Positions 54,068-63,088 of a DNA stretch of 64,000 nt are shown here, piece after piece. Both the position numbers and the translations under genes were made by a program. The notes beneath the pieces are model-generated. The model ran no database searches. It saw nothing but the letters and a program-made list of their open reading frames with translations, and was not told where the DNA came from. Source of the stretch: DATGMB01 sp035293845 (GTDB taxonomy: Bacteria > Acidobacteriota > Terriglobia > Bryobacterales > Bryobacteraceae); the NCBI GenBank assembly GCA_035293845.1, contig DATGMB010000096.1, forward strand, positions 1 to 64,000, written 5' to 3'. Position 1 is the first letter of the stretch; every line of letters starts with the position of its first letter.

Positions 54068-55314
54068 TATTTCGCCCCCTTCGGATTGACCGCCGCACCC
54101 GGGCGGATGTGGAAGAGACCGTCGGTCACGACGCGCTCGCCGGGCTTCAGGCCCTGCTCGACAATCCAATCGGAACCGATGCGCTCGCCGACCGTCACGG
54201 CGGCGAATCGCACGGTATTGTTCGGATCGACCACCGCCACCATGTTCGTGCCCTGGGTATCGATCACGGCCCGCTGCGGGACGAGCAGCGCGCCGGAGTG
54301 CATCCCGACGGCCGCCCGCACCTTGGCATACTGGCCGGGCCGCAGGCGGTTTCCGGGGTTGGGAAAGATCCCCGTCAACCGGATCGCGCCCGTCGCCGGG
54401 TCCACCTGCCGATCGGCGAAGGAGAACCGTCCCGGCTGCGGATGCGCGCTCCCATCGGCCAGGATCAGCTTGAGCTGCAGTTTATGGAGCTCATCGGCCC
54501 GCGCCAGGCTGAGATATTCCTGCTCGCTTACGGTGAAATTCGCCTTAATCGGATCGAGCGTCGAGACCGTCGTGATGGCGCTGCCGGCCGGTCCGACCAG
54601 GTTGCCCACCTGCGTCGTGGCCGCCCCCGCGATGCCGTCGATGGGAGAAGTCAGCCGCGTGAAGCCGAGGTTGACCTTGGCGGTTTCGAGCGCGGCTTCC
54701 GCCGCCGCTACGCCGGCGCGCGCAGCCTGGATCTGCGCTTTCGCGGTCTCCACTTGCGCTTGTGCGGCGGCCACCTGCGCCTTCATCGCCTGGTTGGTCT
54801 GCCGGGCGTTGTCGAGGTCCTGCTGGGTGATGGCCTGCTGCTCGGCGAGCGGCTTATAGCGGTCTTCATCCAATTGCGCCTTGTGTTGGTTTGCTTCCGC
54901 CGTCGCAAGCTGGGATTGCGCCTGGATGAGCCCGGCCTGCGCCTGTGCCAGTTGCGCCTGCGCCTGGGCCAACTGCCCGGCGGCCTGGTCCGCTTCCGCC
55001 TGGAACGGCCTCGGGTCGATTTCGAAGAGCAACTGCCCCTTATGAACGAACGAGCCTTCCGCGTAGCCCTGCCGCAGCAGATAGCCCGTCACCTGCGCCT
55101 TGATGGCCGCATTCACGAGGCCATCCAGCGTCCCGACCCACTCCCGCTCGATCGGCACGTCACGCTGCTCGACGGCCGCTACGATGACGTCCGGCGGCGG
55201 AGGCGGTGCCATCGCGGCCGCGGTTCCTTTCGATCGGCTGACTACGGCGATGACTCCGGCGGCGAGCAGGGCCGCGGCGGCCCCGAGAATTCGGTGGTTG
55301 CGTTTCGTCTTCAC
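54067..55314 (-). CDS. RND efflux periplasmic adaptor (MFP/HlyD family)
   Basis: The 415-residue membrane-fusion protein starts at GTG 55314, with an N-terminal membrane anchor or signal (RILGAAAALLAAGVIAVV). It has the lipoyl-type motif TGYLLRQGYAEGSFVHKGQLLFEIDP, a long alpha-hairpin with Ala/Gln-rich heptads (AQAQLAQAQAGLIQAQSQLA and on) and the beta-barrel and MP domains (PIDGIAGAATTQVGNLVG). The hairpin is longer than usual, with repeated QAQ units. Its start overlaps the STAS gene stop by four bases (GTGA), its stop overlaps the RND gene start by one. Confidence 0.93.
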   Translation of the reverse strand: MKTKRNHRILGAAAALLAAGVIAVVSRSKGTAAAMAPPPPPDVIVAAVEQRDVPIEREWVGTLDGLVNAAIKAQVTGYLLRQGYAEGSFVHKGQLLFEIDPRPFQAEADQAAGQLAQAQAQLAQAQAGLIQAQSQLATAEANQHKAQLDEDRYKPLAEQQAITQQDLDNARQTNQAMKAQVAAAQAQVETAKAQIQAARAGVAAAEAALETAKVNLGFTRLTSPIDGIAGAATTQVGNLVGPAGSAITTVSTLDPIKANFTVSEQEYLSLARADELHKLQLKLILADGSAHPQPGRFSFADRQVDPATGAIRLTGIFPNPGNRLRPGQYAKVRAAVGMHSGALLVPQRAVIDTQGTNMVAVVDPNNTVRFAAVTVGERIGSDWIVEQGLKPGERVVTDGLFHIRPGAAVNPKGAK

Positions 55315-55664
55315 TTTTCCCCTCCATCAGTCGGTGCGGATTTGCCGCACGGCGGGCACAGGTGGTCCAGTCCGCGCCGCAGCGGACGCGCTGCCCCATT
55401 CCTTAAGGTTGCGATGAGATGCCGGTTTTCCACTCCCGCGGCGACCAGTTCGATGCCGGCCGCCTCCATTTCGGCGAGCAGGCGTTCGCCCGCCTCATCG
55501 ATGAAGGTCACGTCCTTCAGATCGACGACCGCGGGCGCCAGCGGCGTGCGCTCGCGAGCATGTTGCCAGCACGAGCGCAGCTCGCCGACCCATGGACCCG
55601 CCAGCCGGCCGCAAAGGTTCCAGCGCTGGCCCTCGGCGGTATCGGAGTAAGAAACCCGCAACAT
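55311..55664 (-). CDS. Small STAS-like protein
   Basis: This 117-residue protein is first in the efflux operon. The STAS-like core is VSYSDTAEGQRWNLCGRLAGPWVGEL, TPLAPAVVDLKDVTFIDEAGERLLAEMEAAGIELVAAG, but the phosphorylatable Ser of the DSxG motif is replaced (IDEAG), so it may be a non-phosphorylated ligand-binding or interaction domain. ATG 55664 is chosen because GAGGGA lies nine bases upstream; an ATG at 55673 is too close to it. The four-base overlap with the adaptor gene ties it to the pump. Confidence 0.75.
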   Translation of the reverse strand: MLRVSYSDTAEGQRWNLCGRLAGPWVGELRSCWQHARERTPLAPAVVDLKDVTFIDEAGERLLAEMEAAGIELVAAGVENRHLIATLRNGAARPLRRGLDHLCPPCGKSAPTDGGEK

Positions 55665-55991
55665 GACTTGCATTCCCTCTTTGCGGTTTCCCAGAGGCAT
55701 GCGCGCGGCCAAACGGCGGCCGCTCATTTTGAAGCACTTACGCCCATACCGGCCGGCTCCGGTCGCCGCACATTCGGTAGCTACCGGATTTTCGGCATCT
55801 CCCACAGCGCGTCCTCCTTCACGGGAACGACGCCCGGGGACCGCGAGGATCGACACCGCCCTCGAGAATTTCCGTCTGCCCGATCTTCGGCACATGCCAG
55901 CCCGGCGTCACGCGAAATCCCGGCCGTGACCGGAAGGCCTGTATTACGATCGCGACTCAATTGGATAACGGCGTGCACACTCGCCCGTCGA
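55665..55991. other. 327-base divergent control region
   Basis: It lies between the STAS-RND operon and the sigma-like gene and probably holds promoters for both. I find no perfect -10/-35 pair and no gene. Confidence 0.4.
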
Positions 55992-56528
55992 ATGAATATG
56001 GACGATACAACGAAGGACGCCGCCGATCTCCTCTGGCTCGCCTTTCTTCTTACGGGACAGCGCGATATCAGTCTCGATATTGCCGTGGACACGATTGCCT
56101 CGCAGGATGAGGGATATCCGTTCTTCACCACCTGGATGGGAGCGTGGGCGCGGAGAACCGTGATCGCGAAGGCCCTGGGCGCCATTCGCGGCGAGCTTGC
56201 GGAATCGGCGCATCGCACTCGGATGGCGCGCGTGGAGCATGGCGCTGCCGCGCCGCAGGGCTGGTCCCTGAGTCCGGACACGACGAAGGCGCGGATCGAG
56301 CAAGCCCTGCTCTCGATCGACGTGTTTCCGCGTGCGGCCGTGGTGCTGTCGATCTTCGAGGCCGTCCGGATGGCCGACGCCGCGGTCCTCCTGGATGCCG
56401 ACGCCGCACTGGTGAGGAAGGCTCAAGCCATTGGACTGAGCGAGTTTATCGGAAACCTCGCCGGCACGAAGCGGCATGCGGAGGTGCGTTATGCCTGCCC
56501 GTTCCGGCTGATATTCGCGGCAAGATAA
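55992..56528 (+). CDS. ECF-sigma-like protein, divergent
   Basis: The 178-residue protein has weak similarity to ECF sigma factors. The N-terminal part DAADLLWLAFLLTGQRDISLDIAVDTI is like region 2, and QALLSIDVFPRAAVVLSIFEAVRMADAAVLLDADAALVRKAQAIGLSEF resembles the region 4 helix-turn-helix (xLPxxxRxVFLLxxxEGLSxxEIAxxLG). The -10 recognition part of region 2 is not clear, so it could be a decayed or highly divergent sigma. There is no anti-sigma gene next to it. ATG 55992 follows an upstream spacer of 327 bases. Confidence 0.5.
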   Translation: MNMDDTTKDAADLLWLAFLLTGQRDISLDIAVDTIASQDEGYPFFTTWMGAWARRTVIAKALGAIRGELAESAHRTRMARVEHGAAAPQGWSLSPDTTKARIEQALLSIDVFPRAAVVLSIFEAVRMADAAVLLDADAALVRKAQAIGLSEFIGNLAGTKRHAEVRYACPFRLIFAAR

Positions 56529-56532
56529 GGCG

Positions 56533-57474
56533 TCAGTTCACCGGCAACCCGGCGAATTTCTCCCACGCCTCCGCTCCGCCCAGCAGAGGGCGTACACGGA
56601 CGATTCCCTGCGCTCTCAATAGCAGCGCCGCACGGGCGCTCGAGGCTTCGTTGGGTCAAGTACAGAAGAGGATAATTTCGCGATCTCGCGGGATCTCTCC
56701 TCCGCGCGCCGCTAACTCTTCCGGCGAGATCCGCACGGCTCCGGGTATCAGCGGCGCCGAGTCCGCCAGCCCGCTCCGCAGATCCACAATGAACGGCTCT
56801 TCGCCCGCATCGAGCAACGCCTGCAACTCCGCCGGCGTGATGCGCGCGACGTCCAGTTGCCTCAGGAAGCGGCGCCGCTCGATCCATTTCCACGCGAGCC
56901 ACAGCGCGAACACTCCGGCCACCAGCACGACCAGGTTCGATCCCATCCGCGAGGCGTAGCCCACCGCGCGTTCCAACTGGTTACTGAAAACATATCCGAG
57001 GCCAAGATATGCCCCGCTCCAGATCGCGCTGCCGGCGCAATCGTAGAGCGCGAACCGCCGATACGACGTCCGCGAATGCCCGGCCAGCGGCGCGGCCACA
57101 GCATTCAGCCCCGGAATGAATTTCGAGACGAGCAGGGAACGCATCCCGTACTTCAAAAATGTATTTTCGGTCTGCCGCACGCACGAATCCGGTTCCAAAG
57201 AAAGCCGGCAAACCAGCCGCAGGACCTGCCTGCCGCGGTGCCTGCCGAGCTGAAACCAGACCGTGTCCGCAACCAGCGCCGCGATCACACAGCACAAGAC
57301 GGCCGGCAGCGCCGCAAGCCGCCCGCCGCGGATGAGCGCGCCCGCCGCGAGCAGCAGCGGGACCGACGGCACCGGGATCGCGCTCTGCTCCCCCAGTACC
57401 CAGAAGAACAGCAGCGCGTAGCCGTGCCGCTCGATAAATGCCAGGATACGGACAATTTCGCTGTGTTCAGGCAC
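56533..57474 (-). CDS. Predicted DedA-rhodanese fusion selenoprotein (in-frame UGA = Sec273)
   Basis: From GTG 57474 the frame reads 272 residues to ILFCT, then TGA (56658-56656), then [17 protein letters not shown] and on, 40 residues to a TGA at 56533. Homologues of this DedA-rhodanese family have [11 protein letters not shown] at this point, so the UGA stands for the second Cys of CTC. The N-terminal part (about 1-205) is a DedA membrane protein ([36 protein letters not shown]) with four to five TM helices; the rhodanese domain is about 215-310. A perfect 6-bp hairpin lies 15 bases downstream of the UGA. The start overlaps the sigma54 activator gene by eight bases. Confidence 0.82.
56624..56640 (-). 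promoter_or_regulatory. Predicted bacterial SECIS hairpin (DedA-rhodanese gene)
   Basis: On the minus strand AGCGCC-CGTGC-GGCGCT forms a perfect 6-bp stem with a 5-base loop. The stem begins 15 bases and the loop 21 bases after the UGA. The loop has a GUG, less typical than the GGUC of the AhpD-like gene, so the call is a little weaker. Confidence 0.6.
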
Positions 57475-59551
57475 CGGTTCGCGAAATGCGGATGCCGAGC
57501 TTCTGCATCCGCGATTGCAGCGTCGACCGCTTCAGGCCGAGCCGCGCCGCCGCCCCTTCCGGACCCGCCACAACCCAGTTGCTCTTTTCGAGGGCCGCCA
57601 GGATTTGCTGGCGCTCCGCTTCCTCCAGCGCTTCCCGGATATTGCCGGCCGGGCGTGCCAGGGCGGCGTTATCGGCGGTTGCCGCAGGCGCGAGGGCCGG
57701 ACCCGGCGGGCGCAAATCCTCCGTGCGCACGGCCAGCACAGGACCCGTGGTCAGAATCACCGCGCGCTCGATCACGTTTTGCAGCTCGCGAATGTTGCCC
57801 GGCCAGGGATAGCGAACCAGCGCGCTCATGGTTTCCGCCGGGATGGCATCGATCGCTCTGCCGAGCCTGCGGCTGAACTGCTGGACAAAATGCCGGACCA
57901 GCAGCGGGATATCATCCGGACGTTCGCGCAGCGGTGGGACGCGAACCGGAAAGACGTTCAGCCTGTAGTAGAGATCCGAGCGGAATTTCTGCTGCCGGAC
58001 CAGCTCTTCGAGATCGCGGTTGGTCGCGGCGATGAGCCGCGCGTCGGTGCGCAGCGTGCGCGTCGAGCCGAGCCGCTCGAACTCGCGCTCCTGCAGAACG
58101 CGCAGCAGCTTCGGCTGCAGCTCGAGCGGAATCTCGCCGATTTCGTCCAGAAACATGGTGCCGCGGTTGGCCAGCTCGAACCGGCCGATCCGCTGCGAAA
58201 TCGCGCCGGTGAATGCGCCCTTCTCGTGGCCGAACAGCTCGCTCTCGAGCAGTCCGGTGGGAATCGCGGCGCAATTCAGCTTCACGAAGGCGCCCGCCTT
58301 GCGCGCGCTCAGGTTGTGCACCGCGCGCGCGATCAGCTCCTTGCCCGAGCCCGTCTCGCCATAGATCAGGACCGTCGAATCGGTCGGCGCCACCGTCTCG
58401 ATCTGCTCCAGCACGCGGCGCAGCGCATCGCTGCGGCCGACGATCTCTTCGAATTTCAGTTCGGTCCGCAGCTCATCTTCCAGGTAGAGCTTTTCGAGAG
58501 CGAGCTGCTCCCTCTGGTCGGAAATTTCGCCGAAAGCGCGCGCGTTTTCAATGGCAATCGCGACCTGGTGAGCCACCTGGGTGAGAAAGGGCAGGTCGTC
58601 CTGCGAAAAGACGCCTTCGTCGTGCGTCCCCAGAGAGAGCACCCCGACGATTCCGCTTCGACCCACCATGGGCACGTGGGCCACGGTCTTCATCCGGACT
58701 TCGCCGGCGCCCTCACTCTGGATCTCGTCGCCCGATTCCACAATCGCCTCGCCGGCGCGGAAGGCGCGCACCGGCGCAAACGTATCGTCGGGCGGCGCGA
58801 AATTCTCCGTCAGCGGGTGGGGGGCATCGGGGTAATCCAGCGCGTAAATCCGCAGTTTGCCGTCCTTGCCATCCGGTAGAAGGATTCCCGCGCCCTCGCA
58901 GTGCATGACTTGCCGCACTTGCGCCGAGATTTCGCGCAGCACGTCCCGCAGGTCGAGGTTCGATACCACCCGGTTGGTCAGATCGAGCAGCAGTTCCAGA
59001 CGCGCCTGGGCCCGTTGCGAGGCCTGGAAGTTGATCGCATCGTCGGTCGCGAGCGCGATCTGGTCCGCAACCAGCGAGCAGAACCGAACCTGCTCCGGCG
59101 AATACACATTCGGATGGATGCTGCCGATCAGCAGGCTCCCCAGCCGGCGGTGGGCCGTCGTCAACGGAAACGCGCAGAGCGATTGCAGCCCGTTCTCGCG
59201 CATCCGCCGCGTGAACTCGGGATACCGCAACTCGCCCTCCAGCGTCCCCAGAACCACGGTTTGCTGCGTTCGATACACGTGCCGGGGGAGACTCTCGCCG
59301 TCCTCTACATCCGCGGGGCAGCCCTCGCTTTTCGGCCGGCAGCCGGGACCGAGGTGCCAGTGCACTTTGTTCGATGACTCGTCGAACTGCGCGATGCCGT
59401 CGAACGGGATCACCTTCCCGAGCTCGTGCACCAGGATTTCAAACAGCTCCTGCGGCTCCTTACGGGCGCGGATGGAGTTCGAGATCCGGATCAGCGCCTC
59501 ATAGCGCGCCGCCGTCGATGAATCCGCCTCCGCAATCTGAACCGCTACCAT
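57467..59551 (-). CDS. Sigma54-dependent transcriptional activator (GAF-GAF-AAA+-Fis, FhlA/NorR-like)
   Basis: The 694-residue activator has two GAF domains (about 15-170 and 185-345), a sigma54-interaction AAA+ domain (about 365-595) and a Fis-type HTH (about 640-690). AAA+ motifs are [15 protein letters not shown] (Walker A), GAFTGA in [14 protein letters not shown] for sigma54 contact, and [20 protein letters not shown] (Walker B). The HTH is [22 protein letters not shown]. The GAF ligand is unknown. A GGAGGGGTGAGG ribosome site precedes the ATG. It overlaps the DedA-rhodanese gene by eight bases and so probably regulates it, or shares its regulation. Confidence 0.92.
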   Translation of the reverse strand: MVAVQIAEADSSTAARYEALIRISNSIRARKEPQELFEILVHELGKVIPFDGIAQFDESSNKVHWHLGPGCRPKSEGCPADVEDGESLPRHVYRTQQTVVLGTLEGELRYPEFTRRMRENGLQSLCAFPLTTAHRRLGSLLIGSIHPNVYSPEQVRFCSLVADQIALATDDAINFQASQRAQARLELLLDLTNRVVSNLDLRDVLREISAQVRQVMHCEGAGILLPDGKDGKLRIYALDYPDAPHPLTENFAPPDDTFAPVRAFRAGEAIVESGDEIQSEGAGEVRMKTVAHVPMVGRSGIVGVLSLGTHDEGVFSQDDLPFLTQVAHQVAIAIENARAFGEISDQREQLALEKLYLEDELRTELKFEEIVGRSDALRRVLEQIETVAPTDSTVLIYGETGSGKELIARAVHNLSARKAGAFVKLNCAAIPTGLLESELFGHEKGAFTGAISQRIGRFELANRGTMFLDEIGEIPLELQPKLLRVLQEREFERLGSTRTLRTDARLIAATNRDLEELVRQQKFRSDLYYRLNVFPVRVPPLRERPDDIPLLVRHFVQQFSRRLGRAIDAIPAETMSALVRYPWPGNIRELQNVIERAVILTTGPVLAVRTEDLRPPGPALAPAATADNAALARPAGNIREALEEAERQQILAALEKSNWVVAGPEGAAARLGLKRSTLQSRMQKLGIRISRTGA

Positions 59552-59761
59552 TCCTCACCCCTCCGAAAAAATCCGGTCCGGCTATACCGGATAGATGCTG
59601 CCGGAGATGTCCGGGATTCAGAATCCCCCGTTATTCTTCTTCCATTATCAACCTCCGCCGATACCGGCCCGCCGCCCGCTGCCGGGAATCCGGCACACGC
59701 CGAAGTTGCCGCCGTCGCCTCGGCAGCCGCAAAACGGAAGCGCGCTCGATTCACGGCACTT

Positions 59762-59797
59762 CCCACGCACGGCGCAGTGGAATTGCAAGTGCGTGGG
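59762..59797. promoter_or_regulatory. 9-bp inverted repeat between divergent genes
   Basis: CCCACGCAC (59762-59770) and GTGCGTGGG (59789-59797) are perfect inverted copies, with 18 bases between. It lies 20 bases before ATG 59818 and upstream of the sigma54 activator gene. It could be an operator for a dimeric regulator. Confidence 0.45.
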
Positions 59798-59817
59798 CAG
59801 CGGCGGAGGATGGCGAG

Positions 59818-60036
59818 ATGTTCAAGAACCTGCAGTCCAGTCTCGGAACCGCCTGGTGCCACCTGGCGCATGAATCCGTAATGTGGCCGGTGCACGGCCA
59901 TTACGAATGCCGTGCCTGCGGGCGGCAGTATCCCGCCTTTGCAGAAGCAAGCGCCTCCGCGGCACGGCCCGATCCGCTCGCGGGAGCCCAGCGTGCAAAC
60001 GCCGGCCGGGCGGCCGCATCGCTGGGCCGTGCTTGA
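59818..60036 (+). CDS. Small Cys-motif protein
   Basis: This 72-residue protein has MFKNLQSSLGTAWCHLAHESVMWPVHGHYECRACGRQYPAF at the N-terminus, with a CxxC (CRAC) zinc- or iron-binding pair and a further Cys and His in WCHLAHES. The C-terminus is Ala-rich and low-complexity. I recall similar small proteins, but I cannot name a function. It is 30 bases upstream of the next gene and may be co-transcribed with it. Confidence 0.6.
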   Translation: MFKNLQSSLGTAWCHLAHESVMWPVHGHYECRACGRQYPAFAEASASAARPDPLAGAQRANAGRAAASLGRA

Positions 60037-60066
60037 CTCGCCGCGGAAGTCCGGGGGAGGACAGCC

Positions 60067-60942
60067 ATGAAGCCCGCATCCGTTTTCGCCGCAATCGTCC
60101 TTACCGCTAACGCCGCCGCGGTCTTGCGCGCGGCCGAACTCCAACCCGTCACTCTGATCGCGTGGAACGCCTATCTCCACGAGGCCGACGTCCGCCTGCA
60201 GGAGCGCGCCGCCGGCCGCCAGCTCTTTCTGTGGATGGACGAGTCGCCGGATCGCGCGGCACGCGTGCGGCGCGGCGAGACGGTGATCGCTCCCGTGGTG
60301 GGACATGGAACCGAGGGCGTTCCCAACGGCCTCGTCCATGACTGGATCGGCGCCGTATTCATTCCTGGCGCCACCATCCAAGGCCTGCTCGCCGTGGTGC
60401 ACGATTACGACAACTATCAGCACCTCTATCGGCCCGTTGTCACCTCCTCCCGGGCGCTTGCCTGCAGCGACCGCGGCCAGGCCTTCCAGATGGTCTGGCA
60501 GCGCAAAGTGCTCTTCGTGAACGCCGCGATGCAGGGACATTACGAGGCGCACGACATCATGCTCGATGCGCGCCGCGGCTATAGCATCGCGGAAGCCGTG
60601 GAGGTGCGGGAGATCGAAGGGTACGGCCATACCGGCGAGCGCCTGCTGCCGCCCGGCACCGGCAACGGTTTTCTCTGGCGCATTCGCAGCATCGCGCGAT
60701 ACCAGGAGCGCGACGGCGGCGTGTACCTGGAGCTCGAGGCGATCGCCCTGACGCGCGACATCCCGGCCTCGCTCGGGTGGCTGGTGAATCCGTCAGTCAC
60801 GCGTCTCTCCATCCATTCACTGACCGCGACGCTTCGCCAGACGCGCGATGCCGTCCTCTCGCGCAGTCCTGCCGAAACACTCGCTTCGTGCCCGAATCCG
60901 GCCCGCGCCGGGCGCCTCGCCAAAGCCGGTCCCGAGGAGTAG
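60067..60942 (+). CDS. Exported protein of unknown function
   Basis: The 291-residue protein has a signal peptide (MKPASVFAAIVLTANAAAVLRAA). The mature part contains LFLWMDESPDRAARVRRGE, VPNGLVHDWIGAVFIPGATI, HDYDNYQHLYRPVV, FQMVWQRKVLFVNAAMQGHYEA and GVYLELEAIALTRDIPASLGWLV, which look like a START/Bet v1-like helix-grip or a large beta protein. I do not recognise the family. It is 30 bases after the small Cys-motif gene and 11 before the membrane-protein gene. Confidence 0.7.
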   Translation: MKPASVFAAIVLTANAAAVLRAAELQPVTLIAWNAYLHEADVRLQERAAGRQLFLWMDESPDRAARVRRGETVIAPVVGHGTEGVPNGLVHDWIGAVFIPGATIQGLLAVVHDYDNYQHLYRPVVTSSRALACSDRGQAFQMVWQRKVLFVNAAMQGHYEAHDIMLDARRGYSIAEAVEVREIEGYGHTGERLLPPGTGNGFLWRIRSIARYQERDGGVYLELEAIALTRDIPASLGWLVNPSVTRLSIHSLTATLRQTRDAVLSRSPAETLASCPNPARAGRLAKAGPEE

Positions 60943-60953
60943 GAGCCCACGTC

Positions 60954-61235
60954 ATGGACAAGCACACCAGACACGGAATCTCGCTCCCGGATGCGGTGAT
61001 GTCCTGGACCACCGCGGCCGCGCTCGTCCTGTTCGGCATTCTCTTCTTCGACGATGCCGTGATCATGGGCCGCACCATTCTGGCCCTGGGCCTCATCAGC
61101 GCGGCCAATGAACTGCTCAAACTCCGGACGGCGCGCTCGGGAATCGATTACCGGCGGTTGCGGCTGGCGCTGGCGTTCACTTATCTGGTCCTGGTCGTGA
61201 TCGGATTCGCGTCGCCGCCACGCGCCATTCCGTAA
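60954..61235 (+). CDS. Small integral membrane protein
   Basis: This 93-residue protein has three hydrophobic segments: VMSWTTAAALVLFGILFF, MGRTILALGLISAANELL and LRLALAFTYLVLVVIGF. The loops are charged (KLRTARSGIDYRR). I do not recognise the family. It is the last gene of the 59818-61235 group, with its ATG 11 bases after the previous stop. Confidence 0.6.
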   Translation: MDKHTRHGISLPDAVMSWTTAAALVLFGILFFDDAVIMGRTILALGLISAANELLKLRTARSGIDYRRLRLALAFTYLVLVVIGFASPPRAIP

Positions 61236-61237
61236 GT

Positions 61238-63070
61238 TCAGCGCACCTCGAAGACGCCGAAGACCAGGCTCAGCTCGCGCTGGTCGCTGCCAACCCGAAA
61301 TGTCCGGCCCGCTTCGACCGCGACCTGCATGTCCGGCTTGCCAAGAGCGCTGGCCGGCACTGGAAATGCTAATTCGAAGCTGTTCTCGCGAATCTCCCCG
61401 GCGCCCGCCGGTTCGCCGTTGATCGCAACGGTGACCCGCAGCGGCCCGCCGCGAAGCTGCTCCTCGGGACAGTAGCCGCTCAGGTGGAGCTGCTGCCCCG
61501 CCGCGCCGGGCGCCGCGATCCGCAGCGAAGCGCGCCGCGCCATCCAGCGATGGTTGCCCTCATTCTTGTACCACCCCGGCCCGAGCAGATAGGCCATTAG
61601 AGGGCTGGACACATCGACGCGCGATGGCAGTCCGCTCTCGCGCGGCATGGTCCGGTATAACTGCGTGATGTTGCGCAGGTACGGCCGGGTCGCATCGTAG
61701 ACTTCCAACTGGTCGCGCTCGAGCGCTTGCTCGGTGACGTCCGCGGAAAGCATGTAGAGGTCCACGGGCGCGTGAATCGTGCGCTCGCTGCCGGGAGCGA
61801 GATACACCTGATCCGCCCCGACCAGCGGAAACGGGTGGTCCTTCACCGCGTTGAGAAACAATTCCGTATCGACGCCGTACAGCAGAATCGCGCTATTGGG
61901 GTGCCGCTCGTGAGCCCACGCCACGCCTTTGACGAGCCTCTCCGCCCGTCCGCTCACCCGGTAAATCCACTGCGTGGCCGCCCAGGTCCGCGGCAGTGTC
62001 ATGAACAGGTACAGCGCGGCCAGCGCTACCGCCGTGGACCGCGCCGCCCAGCCGCCGCCCCAGCCCGCCGCAAAGGCCCAGCCGCCGAGCCAGCACAGCC
62101 CGATCAGGGGCAGATAAATGTAATACCCGGCCAGATGGTCCCGCAGCGGCGCCACGGGAGCGATCACGACGAAATACCAGACCAGGCCGAACACCGCCAG
62201 CCATCGCCGGCCAACGGTCTGCCGCACCGCAAACACGAGCAGCGCCGCCGACAGCACCGCTACGCCCCCGGGCAGAAACCAGGACGGTATCCGGATGGCG
62301 TTCCGCAGGAACACCGCCGAAAGCGACCACGACCACAGAGCCAGCAGGCTCTGGAGAATCGATGCATCGAGGTGCATGGCGTAGGGCCCCGTCTTCGGTA
62401 TGGGCGCAACCAGGCCGTGCAGGATCGCGAATGCGGCCGCCGGCAGAAAGAGCGGCAGTGTACGGCGGAAGTATTTCGGCGCGCACAGGCGTGTGTACGT
62501 TGCGGCTAAGACCGGGTACACCACATTCAGCTCCAGGGCGCCGAAGCCCAATAAGTATACGACCCACTGCCAGGTGTTGTGTCGCGCGTTGCCCGTTTCG
62601 ATGTACCGCAGGAGAAAGTAAAACGCGAGCAGCAGGAAGAACGCGCACAGCACCTCGTTGTACACGCAGGCCCAGTCCAGGACTTCGGCCAGAGCGCTGT
62701 TCGCCACCCAGAAAATCGCCGCCCAGAAGCCCGCCGCGCGCTTTCCGGTGAGCCGCGTGCCGATCTCCGCCAGCAGCGCAAGATTCGCGAACTGGGTGGC
62801 GAACACCACGATCCGGAACGGCAGCGGCTGCAATCCGAACAGGTCGTACCCGATGATGAAGAAACACCGCTCGCTCCACGGGCGGATCGTTCCTTGGGCC
62901 CGCGGAGCAAAGAGCGCGCGCATCAGGTCCGGAAAGCTATGGATGGTCCGCGCCACGCTCAACCAGGCGAAATCGTCCGCCCGGAACCACGATTTGAACC
63001 CGTACCAGTAGAGCGCCAGGCACAGGATCGAAGGAACACTCCAATACAGGATGGCCCGGACGCGAGTCAC
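61238..63070 (-). CDS. Polytopic membrane protein, GT-C glycosyltransferase-like
   Basis: The 610-residue protein has about 10-12 TM helices in the first 430 residues and a C-terminal periplasmic beta domain (about 450-610, QVAVEAGRTFRVGSDQRELSLVFG). A DD-type motif in the first loop, SWFRADDFAWL, resembles the catalytic Asp site of GT-C enzymes such as PMT/ArnT that use polyprenyl-phosphate sugars. The start is GTG 63070, with a TACAAT box six bases upstream. No other glycosylation genes are in the window. The GT-C assignment is inference from the fold pattern. Confidence 0.7.
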   Translation of the reverse strand: MTRVRAILYWSVPSILCLALYWYGFKSWFRADDFAWLSVARTIHSFPDLMRALFAPRAQGTIRPWSERCFFIIGYDLFGLQPLPFRIVVFATQFANLALLAEIGTRLTGKRAAGFWAAIFWVANSALAEVLDWACVYNEVLCAFFLLLAFYFLLRYIETGNARHNTWQWVVYLLGFGALELNVVYPVLAATYTRLCAPKYFRRTLPLFLPAAAFAILHGLVAPIPKTGPYAMHLDASILQSLLALWSWSLSAVFLRNAIRIPSWFLPGGVAVLSAALLVFAVRQTVGRRWLAVFGLVWYFVVIAPVAPLRDHLAGYYIYLPLIGLCWLGGWAFAAGWGGGWAARSTAVALAALYLFMTLPRTWAATQWIYRVSGRAERLVKGVAWAHERHPNSAILLYGVDTELFLNAVKDHPFPLVGADQVYLAPGSERTIHAPVDLYMLSADVTEQALERDQLEVYDATRPYLRNITQLYRTMPRESGLPSRVDVSSPLMAYLLGPGWYKNEGNHRWMARRASLRIAAPGAAGQQLHLSGYCPEEQLRGGPLRVTVAINGEPAGAGEIRENSFELAFPVPASALGKPDMQVAVEAGRTFRVGSDQRELSLVFGVFEVR

Positions 63071-63076
63071 AACGCC

Positions 63077-63082
63077 ATTGTA
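63077..63082 (-). promoter_or_regulatory. TACAAT box before the GT-C-like gene
   Basis: TACAAT on the minus strand, six bases before GTG 63070, another start without room for a leader. Confidence 0.45.
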
Positions 63083-63088
63083 GCTGGG

